The translations under genes and the position numbers were made by a program. Below are positions 1-8,320 of a stretch of 64,000 bases of DNA, in pieces; the first letter of the stretch is position 1; each line of letters starts with the position of its first letter. The stretch is from Pullulanibacillus camelliae (GTDB lineage Bacteria > Bacillota > Bacilli > Bacillales > Sporolactobacillaceae): contig NZ_BMIR01000001.1 of NCBI RefSeq assembly GCF_014642655.1, positions 607,518 to 671,517 of the forward strand, given 5' to 3'. The notes under the pieces are model-generated. The model worked only from the letters and a program-made list of their open reading frames with translations, was not told the DNA's origin and did no database searches.

Positions 1-242
1 ACATCGCCTATGACAATGCGCATCTTACCATTAACTAGTGGATAAAAATCATAATAATCTCCACCAATGAGGCGCGCAGGTAACGACGAGCCCGATACCT
101 CTCCTCCATTAAAAGTAGGAACTTCTCCATTTAGCAAAGTGGATTGAATGTTTTTTGCAAGCTTAATCTCCCTCTGTAGAAAAGGATCCAATGCGTGACT
201 TGAACCGTCAGGATGGGGAGCGGTGAACTTACCATGATACAT
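1..242 (-). CDS. SpoIIE/RsbU-type PP2C phosphatase, N-terminal part (runs off left edge)
   Basis: Only about 80 residues lie in the window. The reading frame opens at an ATG (242-240) that overlaps the TAA of the upstream STAS gene as TAATG, so the two are translationally coupled. The visible part shows the family's early signature: an amphipathic REIKLAKNIQSTLL helix, then GSSLPARLIGGDYYDFYPL, where the GGDYYDF aspartate binds metal in PP2C/SpoIIE phosphatases. In RsbU/RsbP-like proteins this domain dephosphorylates a STAS anti-anti-sigma factor, and the gene just upstream is exactly such a protein. It is the last gene of the operon visible here. The C-terminal metal-binding residues are outside the window, so catalytic competence cannot be judged. 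The family call is firm; the target is inferred from position. Confidence 0.85.
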   Translation of the reverse strand, partial: MYHGKFTAPHPDGSSHALDPFLQREIKLAKNIQSTLLNGEVPTFNGGEVSGSSLPARLIGGDYYDFYPLVNGKMRIVIGD

Positions 243-562
243 TAGATTTCCTCCCTCTGAACAGTTTCTAATATTTGATAAATGCCTACCGTATCAAACA
301 CTTGGTCTACCAGCTCATTCACTCCTTTAAAGATAACTTTAAATTCCATTTCTTGAGCTAAGTAAATCGCGTTAAGGATCGAACCGATGCCTGTTGAATC
401 CATAAACTCCACTTCTGTGAAATCAAAAATAAGAGCCTTTAGCTGATCCGTTATCTCCTCTAAATAGGGATTTAACTGTGCTGTTGTCGTGATATCTACA
501 ATCCCCTTAAGATAAAGAGTCATTGTTTGGTCATCCACTTTTTTATTTATCATCAAACTCAT
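242..562 (-). CDS. STAS-domain anti-sigma factor antagonist (RsbV/SpoIIAA-like)
   Basis: The 106-residue protein is a single STAS domain of usual length. The loop FMDSTGIGSILN carries the serine (Ser56) that is phosphorylated in SpoIIAA and RsbV. In that family the unphosphorylated form binds the HATPase anti-sigma kinase and frees its other partner. A kinase-like HATPase (4927-5946) and a SpoIIE-type phosphatase (from 242 down) are in the same operon, so a full kinase-antagonist-phosphatase switch is present. The start at 562 has a GGAGG about 8 bases upstream; the ATG three codons later (553) is less well placed. No sigma factor gene lies next to it in the window, so the final target, whether a sigma factor or another protein, is unknown. 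Confidence 0.92.
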   Translation of the reverse strand: MSLMINKKVDDQTMTLYLKGIVDITTTAQLNPYLEEITDQLKALIFDFTEVEFMDSTGIGSILNAIYLAQEMEFKVIFKGVNELVDQVFDTVGIYQILETVQREEI

Positions 563-577
563 TTCTAGCTCCTCCCT

Positions 578-2152
578 CTATAAAGTAAATTCCTCCATGC
601 TTTCAATCAGCTTAGCTGAGAGCTCTGATAGTTCGCTCGCCTGTTCATGTAAAGAGGTTAACAAATCAGATAAATTAAGCGTCATTTCCGTCGTAGCTGT
701 TGTTCGATTATCAGCGATTTCTCGGATCAATTGAATCTGCTTGAGGAGCGGTTTAATTCTTTCATCATCAACATACCGCTGTAAGTTCCTCTCGCTTTCA
801 TCAAGAAACTTTGTCACTTCAAAGAGCTCTTCACGCGCCTTCATTGTCGCTTCTGCAGAAAATTGATAAACCTTTTCCACAGAGTTAGATGCCTCAGCTT
901 CCAATAATGTCGCTAACCGCTGCGTCTTTGTCGCTGAGAAATGGGTGCTTTTTACCAGCTGGTTTAATTGATCGACCATTTGGTTTGTACTATCTGATAG
1001 CATTTGTAGCTCATGCCCATATTTCACTTCACTCTTAACTGTCAGATTTCCAGAGGCCAACTGATTGATTTGATGTTTAATGCGCTGAATCCCATCGTAA
1101 ATATGGTTGAAGAATCTGGCAGTGAGTAAGAATAGCACAACCAAGGAAAGAAGCCCTGTGATAATTAGAATAATCGAATGCCGATACAAAGGAGCACTCA
1201 TCGCTTTATAATCATAGGCGATATAGACGAGTTTCCCATCCTTGGTCGGCACGAAAGTCTGATAGAGCTTTGTCCCTTTTACTGTATTTACTGTGCTGAA
1301 ACGTTTAGGTTTATTTGCCTGCTTCTTTAGCCATTGCACATTTTTATGGGTCTTAAGGTTAAACGTACCATACTCCACCTTTTTCTGCGGTGAATATAAA
1401 GCTTTTGCCAAGCTCGGGTTTTTAAATACCTTTGGATTTAATACAGCAATTTCTTTTATATTACTATTGGACTTTAGAGTTCTTTTTATTTGTTGATCTG
1501 GGCCTACATCTTGAGTAAATTTGTATACCTGGTTCGCTTCGATGTAGGGATTAATGATATAATTTGTGCCCGGTTCATGATAATAAGCATATTTATTAAA
1601 CACAGGCTTTTCATGAGAACCCGATTGAGAGATAGGAGAAACACCTATATTTTTCGTTTTATAGGTTGCAACGACTGACTTTCCCGGAGCCTTCCCATGT
1701 AACATCCCTTCCATAGAATTATACGCTTCATCACTAATCTTTCTGAATGAGAAGCCAATCTCTTGAGGGTCTGTAGCCTTTAAACCAACAATATCGTTAC
1801 CCTTTCTTGCAAATACAGTAATCCCTTGTACATTTAATTGTTCGCTAAGCTTTTTTAGTTCTGCATTAGTAATTTCGTTAACTGATTTTCCTCTTAAAGC
1901 TTGACCAATATATTTAGCATAACCTACCATCTTTAAATCAATTTGATGTTCAATGGACTGAGAGGCTTTTTCAGTTTGAGAGATTCCGTCTATAACATTG
2001 GAAGCAACAATACTCGCCTGACTCTCAACATTATTAGCTATTTGCCTTTTAATATAAAAAAGTTGCACGGTTCCGGATAAGATTACAATAATTAATAGTG
2101 CAATCAATATTCGTATTAAAAATTGTCTTCTAAGTGATTTTGAATGCTTCAT
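578..2152 (-). CDS. Membrane sensor with large extracytoplasmic domain, HAMP and short coiled coil, no output domain
   Basis: This 524-residue protein has a first membrane segment at about residues 11-34, an extracytoplasmic sensing region of about 290 residues, a second membrane segment at about 325-347 and a HAMP domain at about 346-400. The rest is a predicted helical coiled coil to the end. The sensing region has Cache-like features, such as the YIINPYIEANQ stretch and a final KLVYIAYDY strand. There is no methyl-accepting signalling hairpin, histidine kinase, GGDEF or phosphatase domain. The stop is 14 bases before the STAS gene. The likely role is to pass a ligand signal from outside through HAMP and coiled coil to the STAS, HATPase or phosphatase partners. 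That link is inferred from gene order. The ligand is unknown. Confidence 0.75.
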   Translation of the reverse strand: MKHSKSLRRQFLIRILIALLIIVILSGTVQLFYIKRQIANNVESQASIVASNVIDGISQTEKASQSIEHQIDLKMVGYAKYIGQALRGKSVNEITNAELKKLSEQLNVQGITVFARKGNDIVGLKATDPQEIGFSFRKISDEAYNSMEGMLHGKAPGKSVVATYKTKNIGVSPISQSGSHEKPVFNKYAYYHEPGTNYIINPYIEANQVYKFTQDVGPDQQIKRTLKSNSNIKEIAVLNPKVFKNPSLAKALYSPQKKVEYGTFNLKTHKNVQWLKKQANKPKRFSTVNTVKGTKLYQTFVPTKDGKLVYIAYDYKAMSAPLYRHSIILIITGLLSLVVLFLLTARFFNHIYDGIQRIKHQINQLASGNLTVKSEVKYGHELQMLSDSTNQMVDQLNQLVKSTHFSATKTQRLATLLEAEASNSVEKVYQFSAEATMKAREELFEVTKFLDESERNLQRYVDDERIKPLLKQIQLIREIADNRTTATTEMTLNLSDLLTSLHEQASELSELSAKLIESMEEFTL

Positions 2153-2166
2153 AGGCAGCCACCTTC

Positions 2167-3636
2167 CTAGCTTTTCGAACCCATCAAATTTCTTAATGAA
2201 AATCTATCAGTTTTGCCACTTACCATAGGGATATCATCTATAAAAATAAATTCATCCGGAACTTTATATGCAGCAATTTTTTCAGAACAGTAAAACTTTA
2301 ATTCTTGTGGAGAAATCTCTTCTTTTTTAACAATAAAAGCAACGATTTTTTCTCCTAACGTCAATTCAGGAACACCTATTACTGCTGTTTGTTTAACAAG
2401 TGGATGTTCATTTAATAAAAATTCAATCTCTCCAGGAATAACGGCTTGTCCACCTTTTTTAATCAAATCTTTTTTCCTGCCAAGAAGTTGAATTTCTCCT
2501 TCTGAATTGACTGTCGCTAAATCTCCACTTTTATACCAACCATCAACAGTCAAAATCTCTTTTGTTAAATCCTCCCTTTTGTAATAGCCTTTAAAACGAT
2601 TTTTAACCTTAAAAAGCAGCTCACCATCAATTATTTTATAGTCAATATTATCAAATACTTTCCAAATGATTCTCTCACGAATGTCAACAGGGGTGTACAT
2701 TAATCCTCCCGTTTCAGAAGTCCCATATCCACTTTCAAATTGACAATCTTTCAGTTCGGATACTGAAGCAAGCAAATCCTTAGTTATCATTTCACCACTT
2801 AGATTGCAAAGTTGAAGATTATCAAATGCTTCCATGGCATTCATTTTATTTACAAAAAGATATATTGTTCTCAACAAGGTTGGGGTTGTCGAAATTTTTG
2901 TTGGCTTTTTTTCTTTTAACATTTGAACAACGCGAGGCACATCAAAGGTTTCTGGTGTCACAATTAAACACTGTTCTTTCAAGCCAACAAATAGCCAAGC
3001 CAATCCCAAAATGACTGTGGGGTTAATATTTTGAAAAATTCGATCCTCTTTAGAAAGTTTTAGAGCTATCCCCAGAGTATGGTGCATGTCAACTATATAA
3101 CCTGTATCAAACATTATCCCCTTAGGAACGCCAGTACTTCCTGAAGAACATGCAATAATATCTAAAGAAGTATCATCACTAGGGATTTCATTACCCTGAT
3201 ATTCTTCACGATCGTTCCATTTATCCCCATTTTCAGATGAATAAATAATAACATGCTTATTTGTTTTTATTACCCAATCCGAAATAATATTAAAAAAGGA
3301 ATAATCTCGAGATGTCTTTATCGAAAAAATAATATGAGGCTCAAGTAGGTTTAATAATGCTGTCAGATCACCTTCTCTAAGCTGGGGGCTCAGAGGTATG
3401 ACAATTCCTCCTAGTTTATTTATAGCTAAAACAAGTTCTAGAAATCTTGGAATATGGGGAATTAATATGGCAATCTTTTTTCCATTTAAATCCCCCTCTT
3501 TTTCCAACATGGACATAAAAGTCTGCATACCAGCTTGGAGATTCGATAAGCTATAATCACCATTAAAAGTACTCAAAACATTCTTTTCCATATTAGCATC
3601 TTCTGTAAATATCCAATCAGCTAGTACTTGACTCAT
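2167..3636 (-). CDS. Stand-alone AMP-forming acyl-adenylating enzyme (acyl-CoA synthetase / A-domain family)
   Basis: The 489-residue enzyme carries the AMP-binding family motifs: the P-loop SSGSTGVPKG at residues 164-173, GYGTSETGG, the YKSGDLA aspartate, a hinge at GRKKDLIKKGG and a C-terminal SGKTDR lysine. Such enzymes activate a carboxylic acid as acyl-AMP and pass it to CoA or to a carrier protein. The gene overlaps the acyl carrier protein gene just upstream by 20 bases, so loading of that carrier is the best guess. The coding sequence is visibly richer in A and T, and in Lys and Ile codons, than the pterin genes nearby. This hints at a separate origin for this part of the operon. The substrate cannot be read from the sequence. 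Confidence 0.85.
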   Translation of the reverse strand: MSQVLADWIFTEDANMEKNVLSTFNGDYSLSNLQAGMQTFMSMLEKEGDLNGKKIAILIPHIPRFLELVLAINKLGGIVIPLSPQLREGDLTALLNLLEPHIIFSIKTSRDYSFFNIISDWVIKTNKHVIIYSSENGDKWNDREEYQGNEIPSDDTSLDIIACSSGSTGVPKGIMFDTGYIVDMHHTLGIALKLSKEDRIFQNINPTVILGLAWLFVGLKEQCLIVTPETFDVPRVVQMLKEKKPTKISTTPTLLRTIYLFVNKMNAMEAFDNLQLCNLSGEMITKDLLASVSELKDCQFESGYGTSETGGLMYTPVDIRERIIWKVFDNIDYKIIDGELLFKVKNRFKGYYKREDLTKEILTVDGWYKSGDLATVNSEGEIQLLGRKKDLIKKGGQAVIPGEIEFLLNEHPLVKQTAVIGVPELTLGEKIVAFIVKKEEISPQELKFYCSEKIAAYKVPDEFIFIDDIPMVSGKTDRFSLRNLMGSKS

Positions 3637-3868
3637 TTACGACACTCCCTGCAAAGGTTTCATACATTGTCTTTACTGTGGAAAACTGATCCATACTTTG
3701 AACATTTTCAAAACTAACTTGTAATCGGGTTGACACTTCAATGATCAAATTCACCATTTGTAGAGAGTCGATGGCGAGATCCTCGCGGAAAGACGCTTCT
3801 TCTGTGATCATCTCGACGGGGAGCTGAGTGATATCTGCTATCAGCTGCCGAAAAACTTCAAATGTCAT
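3617..3868 (-). CDS. Acyl/peptidyl carrier protein
   Basis: This 83-residue protein has the phosphopantetheine attachment motif DSLQ with Ser35, inside a four-helix carrier fold of usual length (the family is about 75-85 residues). The loop FREDLAIDSLQMVNLIIE matches acyl carrier proteins. It is unlikely to be the housekeeping AcpP, because it sits between an adenylating enzyme (overlap 20 bases) and an alpha/beta hydrolase (overlap 11 bases) and lacks fab neighbours. It probably holds the acyl group activated by the adenylating enzyme for a dedicated product. A phosphopantetheinyl transferase is needed but not encoded in the window. Confidence 0.9.
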   Translation of the reverse strand: MTFEVFRQLIADITQLPVEMITEEASFREDLAIDSLQMVNLIIEVSTRLQVSFENVQSMDQFSTVKTMYETFAGSVVNESSTS

Positions 3869-4940
3869 TATCCATACCTTCTTCCTGAAACCAAGCCATT
3901 GCTCTTTTCCTTATTTCCGGTAATTTATAGTTACAACAATGTCCTTCATCTTCATATTCTAGGTAGAGATGTCCTATAGGTAACTGATTTAAAAGGCTAT
4001 AAACCTTTTCATCTGCAACCATGACATCCTTTCTCCCATGTGCTAAAAGAATTGGATTCTGGTAGATTAACTCTGATAATGGAGGTAATATCCCAGCCTC
4101 TTTTTCCATTAAATATTGATTGCGTTCAATAAAGTAATCTGGTAATCCAGATATATCATTTGTAGGAAAGGCTGGTGAAACTGCAACCGCCTTTGTTATA
4201 AGGGATGAGCAACTGCCATATAATGCCCATGAAGCTCCTGAGCTTGTCCCAAATAAATAGAGCGGTAAATGACCAAATGATTGACTTGCATAGGCAATGA
4301 TCGTATCAACAAAGGTTTGCCAATTTTCTGTTGTCGCCCTCAGACCTTGATAAGAGTAGGTTTGACCTTGCCCTGGTCCATCAAAGCTCACTGTTATATA
4401 GCCTTGAGTGACAAAATCCATTTCATAAGTAAAGAGTTCTTCTTTAATTGAGTCGAAGGGATTAATAAAAAGGAGCACACCTTTAGGATTCTTAGGCAGA
4501 CGTATGCGTCCAAACAATTGATGCTGTTCATTAAAGGGAATCCTAACATACTCTGCTTCAACCTCTGATAGCGCATCAGCTTGCTGAAAAGCCTGCAGGC
4601 TCGTATTCAACCATTCCGTTTTTTCTTGGCACATTTCTGGCAGAAGCCATTGATTAAATTGGAAATACAGACCTGCTGTGCGAAAGGCTATTTCTGCCTG
4701 ATCAGGTGCCTGCTCACGAATAAAATGTCGTGCTTCAAAAAGCTTTTGCTCTCCTAGTTCACGCCACGCTTCTATCCAATTGTCCTTGCTCGTAAAGAGG
4801 GGGCGAATCTTGCTGAGCTCAGTCTCTAACACACCATGAGCTTTCCAACGGTCCCAAAAGCCATCCATGAGTCGCGCTGTAAGTAACGTTTTATGAATCG
4901 TTTGTTCTAACGTGACCGGATAATGATCAACCTGTTTCAT
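3858..4940 (-). CDS. Alpha/beta hydrolase with N-terminal helical extension (FrsA/DUF1100-like)
   Basis: The protein has 360 residues. A helical region of about 130 residues precedes an alpha/beta hydrolase core. The core has an oxyanion-side DGPGQGQT segment, the nucleophile elbow GTSSG with Ser233, a likely acid Asp305 in HGRKDVMV and His334 in DEGHCCN, giving a complete catalytic triad. The layout resembles the FrsA / 2,6-dihydropseudooxynicotine hydrolase group rather than type II thioesterases. Together with the carrier protein and adenylating enzyme it could release or transfer the acyl chain, acting as thioesterase or acyltransferase. That is inference from overlap with the carrier gene. 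It overlaps the HATPase gene upstream by 14 bases. Confidence 0.8.
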   Translation of the reverse strand: MKQVDHYPVTLEQTIHKTLLTARLMDGFWDRWKAHGVLETELSKIRPLFTSKDNWIEAWRELGEQKLFEARHFIREQAPDQAEIAFRTAGLYFQFNQWLLPEMCQEKTEWLNTSLQAFQQADALSEVEAEYVRIPFNEQHQLFGRIRLPKNPKGVLLFINPFDSIKEELFTYEMDFVTQGYITVSFDGPGQGQTYSYQGLRATTENWQTFVDTIIAYASQSFGHLPLYLFGTSSGASWALYGSCSSLITKAVAVSPAFPTNDISGLPDYFIERNQYLMEKEAGILPPLSELIYQNPILLAHGRKDVMVADEKVYSLLNQLPIGHLYLEYEDEGHCCNYKLPEIRKRAMAWFQEEGMDNDI

Positions 4941-5946
4941 TTAATACGCCCCCTTTATTAAAGCCATCGAACACCAGGACAATCGTTGAGCCTTGATTAG
5001 TCGTATGCAGGCAGAGCTGTTTAGACATTTTTAGCATTAAATTAAAGCCTTGGCCCAGAGACTTTTTGGTAGAATAGCCAGCCATTAAAGTCGCTTTAGG
5101 CAATTGTTCTAATGGAAAGCCCGCACCCGAATCCTCGACAACAATCTTAAGCTCATCATTATTTGAATCATAAACGAGCTGAGTTTTGCCGCCTTCTGCA
5201 TGCTTGAGTGTATTCGTTACAGCCTCTGATAAAACAAGTAACAGGCTCATTAAATCTGACTTGGTGTAGCCCATAGATTCCAAAATACCGCGTACCGTAT
5301 TCCGAACATTAGCGATATCTGGTATTTGTTCAATCATCGATTGAAATAATACTTGTCCGTTTTGGAAAGCATGCAATTCATGCTGATTGACTAATAAAAA
5401 CTTTTCCTGAGTCGCAGCAAAAATCACATCACGATAAACCTTCCACTTTTCTTGATTCCCAAAGGTTTCTTCCTTTGGATGAGCCGTGCTTGCCGCAAGA
5501 TCCTCTTTATATAGGCCGTACACTTTTAATAGCGCGTTTTTTATTTGATTACTCACAGATAACGCATCAATTTGTCCATACACATCGTCTTGGGTGTTGA
5601 TTGATTTTAGCAGATAGTCACTTAAATAGAGAATATCTTGCGCGACATGTGGCTCCTCTTCTTCGATGCTCATATTTCCAGCGAAGCCCTTAGTTTCTCC
5701 TTCGTCCTCTTTTATAGAACCAAGGGAAAAAGATTGAAAAAAGATTTCCCCAGCGATGACCTTCATCCCTAAATAGCTGGCAACCTTTCGTGCAACAAAG
5801 CCCCTTTTTGTCATAAAAATGAGTTCATTTAATGGAACACTTTGAGGTAGAGACAGGATGCGTGATTTCACATTCATTTTTTGGTTTTCCTTTGTTTTAC
5901 TTAAAAACCGTCCTAACACAGACACTACCTCCTTATAAGATTCCAA
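4927..5946 (-). CDS. HATPase-domain anti-sigma/partner-switching kinase with long N-terminal region
   Basis: Residues from about 210 to 335 form an RsbW/SpoIIAB-type HATPase. The N box is SEAVTNTLKHAEGG, the G1 box is EDSGAGFP, and a GYSTKKSLGQGFNLM segment forms the ATP lid and G2. These are the parts used by SpoIIAB-like kinases to phosphorylate a STAS serine. Usual members are about 140-160 residues; this one is 339. It has roughly 200 extra N-terminal residues that I cannot assign, with acidic stretches (EDEGETKG, SIEEEEPH). There is no dimerization/phosphoacceptor histidine as in sensor kinases. The gene lies between the SDR (14-base overlap) and the hydrolase (14-base overlap), placing the switch in the middle of the biosynthetic genes. 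Confidence 0.82.
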   Translation of the reverse strand: MESYKEVVSVLGRFLSKTKENQKMNVKSRILSLPQSVPLNELIFMTKRGFVARKVASYLGMKVIAGEIFFQSFSLGSIKEDEGETKGFAGNMSIEEEEPHVAQDILYLSDYLLKSINTQDDVYGQIDALSVSNQIKNALLKVYGLYKEDLAASTAHPKEETFGNQEKWKVYRDVIFAATQEKFLLVNQHELHAFQNGQVLFQSMIEQIPDIANVRNTVRGILESMGYTKSDLMSLLLVLSEAVTNTLKHAEGGKTQLVYDSNNDELKIVVEDSGAGFPLEQLPKATLMAGYSTKKSLGQGFNLMLKMSKQLCLHTTNQGSTIVLVFDGFNKGGVLNETG

Positions 5947-6631
5947 GTGGTGGCATTAATGTAATCTCATCAACAAATGCTCCTGGGGGCTGATTAATAA
6001 GATGAACAATATGCTCAGCTATTGTTTCTATAGGGATCATATTACCGAAGTCAGGTTTGGGCTCAATCGCATCCCAAAAAGAACTTGCCACAGCCCCTGG
6101 CATAACAGCGATCACTTGAACACCCTTTTGTCTAAGCTCTGCTTGTAATACTTTCGTGAGTCCTAGGCTGCCAAATTTTGAAGCGGAATAGCCCCCACAG
6201 CCCGGAAGTGCCGTTGTTCCAGCAATGGATACAAGATTGATAATTTTCCCCTGCTCTTGCAAAGCCATATGTTTACCAAAATATTTACACATGAGATATG
6301 TCCCGCGTAAATTAACAGCAATCATATCGTCAAAATCAGCGGTGGCAGAATCTAAGATACTTTCAAAAACACCTAAACCGGCACTATTAATCAGGACATC
6401 AACCGTACCAAAGACATCCATCGCTTTATCATAGAATTGCTTCACCGACTCCTCACTTGTGACATCCAGAGGGAGCTCCAATCTTTGGTCAGAGCGCTTT
6501 TCGTGGGTAGAACGACTTCCTAAAACAAGGTTTGCACCTAAAGCAGCTAGTGCATCTGCAGCAGCTTTACCAATGCCTTTGCTTGAACCGGTGATGACAA
6601 TTGTTTGTCCTTTAAGTGATCGCGTATGCAC
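5933..6631 (-). CDS. Short-chain dehydrogenase/reductase, possible sepiapterin-type pterin reductase
   Basis: The 232-residue SDR shows the NADP(H)-binding TGSSKGIG at residues 14-21, NSAG at 82-85, and catalytic Ser135, Tyr148 and Lys152 (YSASK). Its length fits classical SDRs. The family alone does not give a substrate. The gene is 6 bases downstream of a 6-pyruvoyl-tetrahydropterin synthase-like gene and shares an operon with GTP cyclohydrolase I. This is the gene set for tetrahydrobiopterin: GTPCH I, PTPS and sepiapterin reductase. I therefore infer reduction of the pterin side chain. Alternatives are a FolM-like dihydropterin reductase or a ketoacyl-ACP reductase serving the carrier protein. 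The C-terminus MPPLGIL is short, as in small reductases of this group. Confidence 0.8.
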   Translation of the reverse strand: MHTRSLKGQTIVITGSSKGIGKAAADALAALGANLVLGSRSTHEKRSDQRLELPLDVTSEESVKQFYDKAMDVFGTVDVLINSAGLGVFESILDSATADFDDMIAVNLRGTYLMCKYFGKHMALQEQGKIINLVSIAGTTALPGCGGYSASKFGSLGLTKVLQAELRQKGVQVIAVMPGAVASSFWDAIEPKPDFGNMIPIETIAEHIVHLINQPPGAFVDEITLMPPLGIL

Positions 6632-6637
6632 TGTAAA

Positions 6638-7456
6638 CTACTCCTTTTCCGAGCCGTAGTACTCAAAATAATTTTTTTCCGTCTCATACAATCCAATTTT
6701 ATAAAGCCGCGGAATCACAGGCTTTAACAGGTTCCAAGTCACAACGGTCACATTCTCTGACGTAGGATTAACCCCTTTAAATTCTTCCGTATCTAGATTC
6801 AAATGTTTGTGATCAAATTTTTTAAGAACGGTTGCTTCAACTGCTTGATCAAGTTCAGCTAAATCGATAATCATACCAGTGACGGGGTCCGGTTGACCGG
6901 CGACAGTCACTTCTAAATAGTAATTATGTCCGTGACCATAGACATTGTTGCATTTGCCAAACAACGACACATTCTCTTCTTCACTTAAATATTCACTATG
7001 TAGTCGATGTGCCGAGCTGAAATGATATTTCCGTGTTAAATAAACCATGGAGCCCTCTCCTTTTTCTGAGTATAAAAAATCATTTTCGTGCAAGGTTAGA
7101 CGATGAAGCTGATAGCCTTTCATCTTGCTTTCTAGCGCGTCCCATAAAAAGCTGATAATGTGCTCAGTTGTCGGAATATGCTCCTCAAAATAAGGGTTCT
7201 CCTTATTCAGAAACTTGCCATCAAGTTCTTCATGAACTACAGCCTTCACTGTCTGGTCGACCTCTGTAATATTAATGACAATACCTGAATCCACTTGGAT
7301 CGGTCCCTTTACCATGGTTTTAAGGGTATAATCATGTCCATGACCATTAATGTTACTGCAGGGCCCAAAGACTCTTCTGTTTTCTTCCTCTGTCCAACTG
7401 TCGATTCGATAGGAATGCGCTGCAGAAAATGTCATTTTTCTTGAAAGATATAACAT
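6638..7456 (-). CDS. Tandem 6-pyruvoyl-tetrahydropterin synthase / 6-carboxytetrahydropterin synthase fusion
   Basis: The 272 residues are two PTPS/QueD domains end to end; family members are normally single domains of about 120-145 residues. Domain 1 (1-134) has zinc histidines H14, H39, H41 and catalytic-site Cys33 (GPCSNINGHGH). Domain 2 (136-270) has H150, H175, H177 and Cys169 (GKCNNVYGHGH). The Asp-His pair that completes the catalytic triad in PTPS is present in domain 2 (FDHKH, D215-H216) but reads LDGKF (D79-G80) in domain 1. Domain 1 may therefore be structural or have altered chemistry. The gene follows folE by 13 bases, so the substrate is very likely dihydroneopterin triphosphate. 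A PTPS role in biopterin synthesis fits the adjacent SDR. A QueD role cannot be excluded, but queC/queE are absent here. Confidence 0.9.
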   Translation of the reverse strand: MLYLSRKMTFSAAHSYRIDSWTEEENRRVFGPCSNINGHGHDYTLKTMVKGPIQVDSGIVINITEVDQTVKAVVHEELDGKFLNKENPYFEEHIPTTEHIISFLWDALESKMKGYQLHRLTLHENDFLYSEKGEGSMVYLTRKYHFSSAHRLHSEYLSEEENVSLFGKCNNVYGHGHNYYLEVTVAGQPDPVTGMIIDLAELDQAVEATVLKKFDHKHLNLDTEEFKGVNPTSENVTVVTWNLLKPVIPRLYKIGLYETEKNYFEYYGSEKE

Positions 7457-7469
7457 GATAGCCCTCCTA

Positions 7470-8039
7470 TTAATCTCTCTCGATAGCTTGCAAGAATTCA
7501 GTCATTAAAGCGTCTTTTTCAAGGAATGTCCCCTTTTTAACGGTTGTTACTGTTTTACTCCCAGGCTTTTTAACCCCTCTTGCGCACATGCATAGATGCT
7601 CACCTTCCAAACTCACAATAACCCCTTCAGGATGGAGGACGTTCTCAATCGCATCGGCAATCTGCTGAGTCATTCGCTCTTGCACCTGCGGGCGCTTGGA
7701 GGCAAGCTCCACTAATCGAGCAAACTTGCTCAAGCCAACAACACGTCCATTTGGAATGTAGCCAATATGGGCTTTCCCAAAGAAAGGAATGAGATGGTGC
7801 TCACAAAATGTGTAATACTGAATGTCCTTAACGACAACCAGACCGTTATACGCTTCCTCAAATGTTGTTGTCAAAGCGGTTTCTGGGTTGACCCCTACAC
7901 CTTCGAATACCTCTTTATACATTTTTGCCACTCGCTTAGGTGTATCTTTAAGTCCCTCGCGTTCAGGGTCCTCACCAATCAAAGATAAAATGGCTTGTAT
8001 ATGTGCTTCTAGCTGTCCTTGCTTTAATTCAATGGTCAT
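7470..8039 (-). CDS. folE: GTP cyclohydrolase I (FolE)
   Basis: The enzyme converts GTP to 7,8-dihydroneopterin triphosphate, the first step to folate and to tetrahydropterins. The 189-residue protein carries the zinc and active-site segments FCEHHLIPFFGKAHIGYIP and HLCMCARGVKKPGSKTVTT, with the usual Cys and His residues. I place the start at 8039 (MTIELKQG). A longer reading from 8054 would put the perfect GGAGGT (8047-8052) inside the coding region, whereas it sits 7 bases upstream of the 8039 ATG. It is the first gene of the operon, behind a c-di-GMP riboswitch and terminator about 460 bases upstream. Dedicated biosynthesis rather than housekeeping folate synthesis is inferred from the neighbours. 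Confidence 0.95.
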   Translation of the reverse strand: MTIELKQGQLEAHIQAILSLIGEDPEREGLKDTPKRVAKMYKEVFEGVGVNPETALTTTFEEAYNGLVVVKDIQYYTFCEHHLIPFFGKAHIGYIPNGRVVGLSKFARLVELASKRPQVQERMTQQIADAIENVLHPEGVIVSLEGEHLCMCARGVKKPGSKTVTTVKKGTFLEKDALMTEFLQAIERD

Positions 8040-8320
8040 TATAATTACCTCCATTTTTGCTATTAAAAGCGTCTATGTCAAAAAGTAAAGTTCATTAAAA
8101 ATATGTGATTAATGCAGATTGAATGTAACCTAGACAGTTCACCACACTATCTTTTAGATGGCTAGTTTAAAATAATAAGAAACCTGGCCTACACTTATCG
8201 CTTGAGCGACATTTTATACTTTCCTAAAGTATTAGAAACCCTGGTTTACCACCGCTTCTTCGCTGGTACTCCTGATGTGACTTTTCAAATCACCCATTAA
8301 GGATGTCGCCAAGCCCCAGG

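Noticed and set aside
6638-8039. Queuosine/preQ0 cluster (folE-queD)
   Set aside because: No queC or queE is present and an SDR follows instead; biopterin-type synthesis fits better, though a QueD reaction cannot be excluded.
8077-8082. Perfect TTGACA on the minus strand just upstream of folE
   Set aside because: The matching -10 would overlap the ribosome binding site and leave no room for a leader; no TATAAT-like box is at the right distance.
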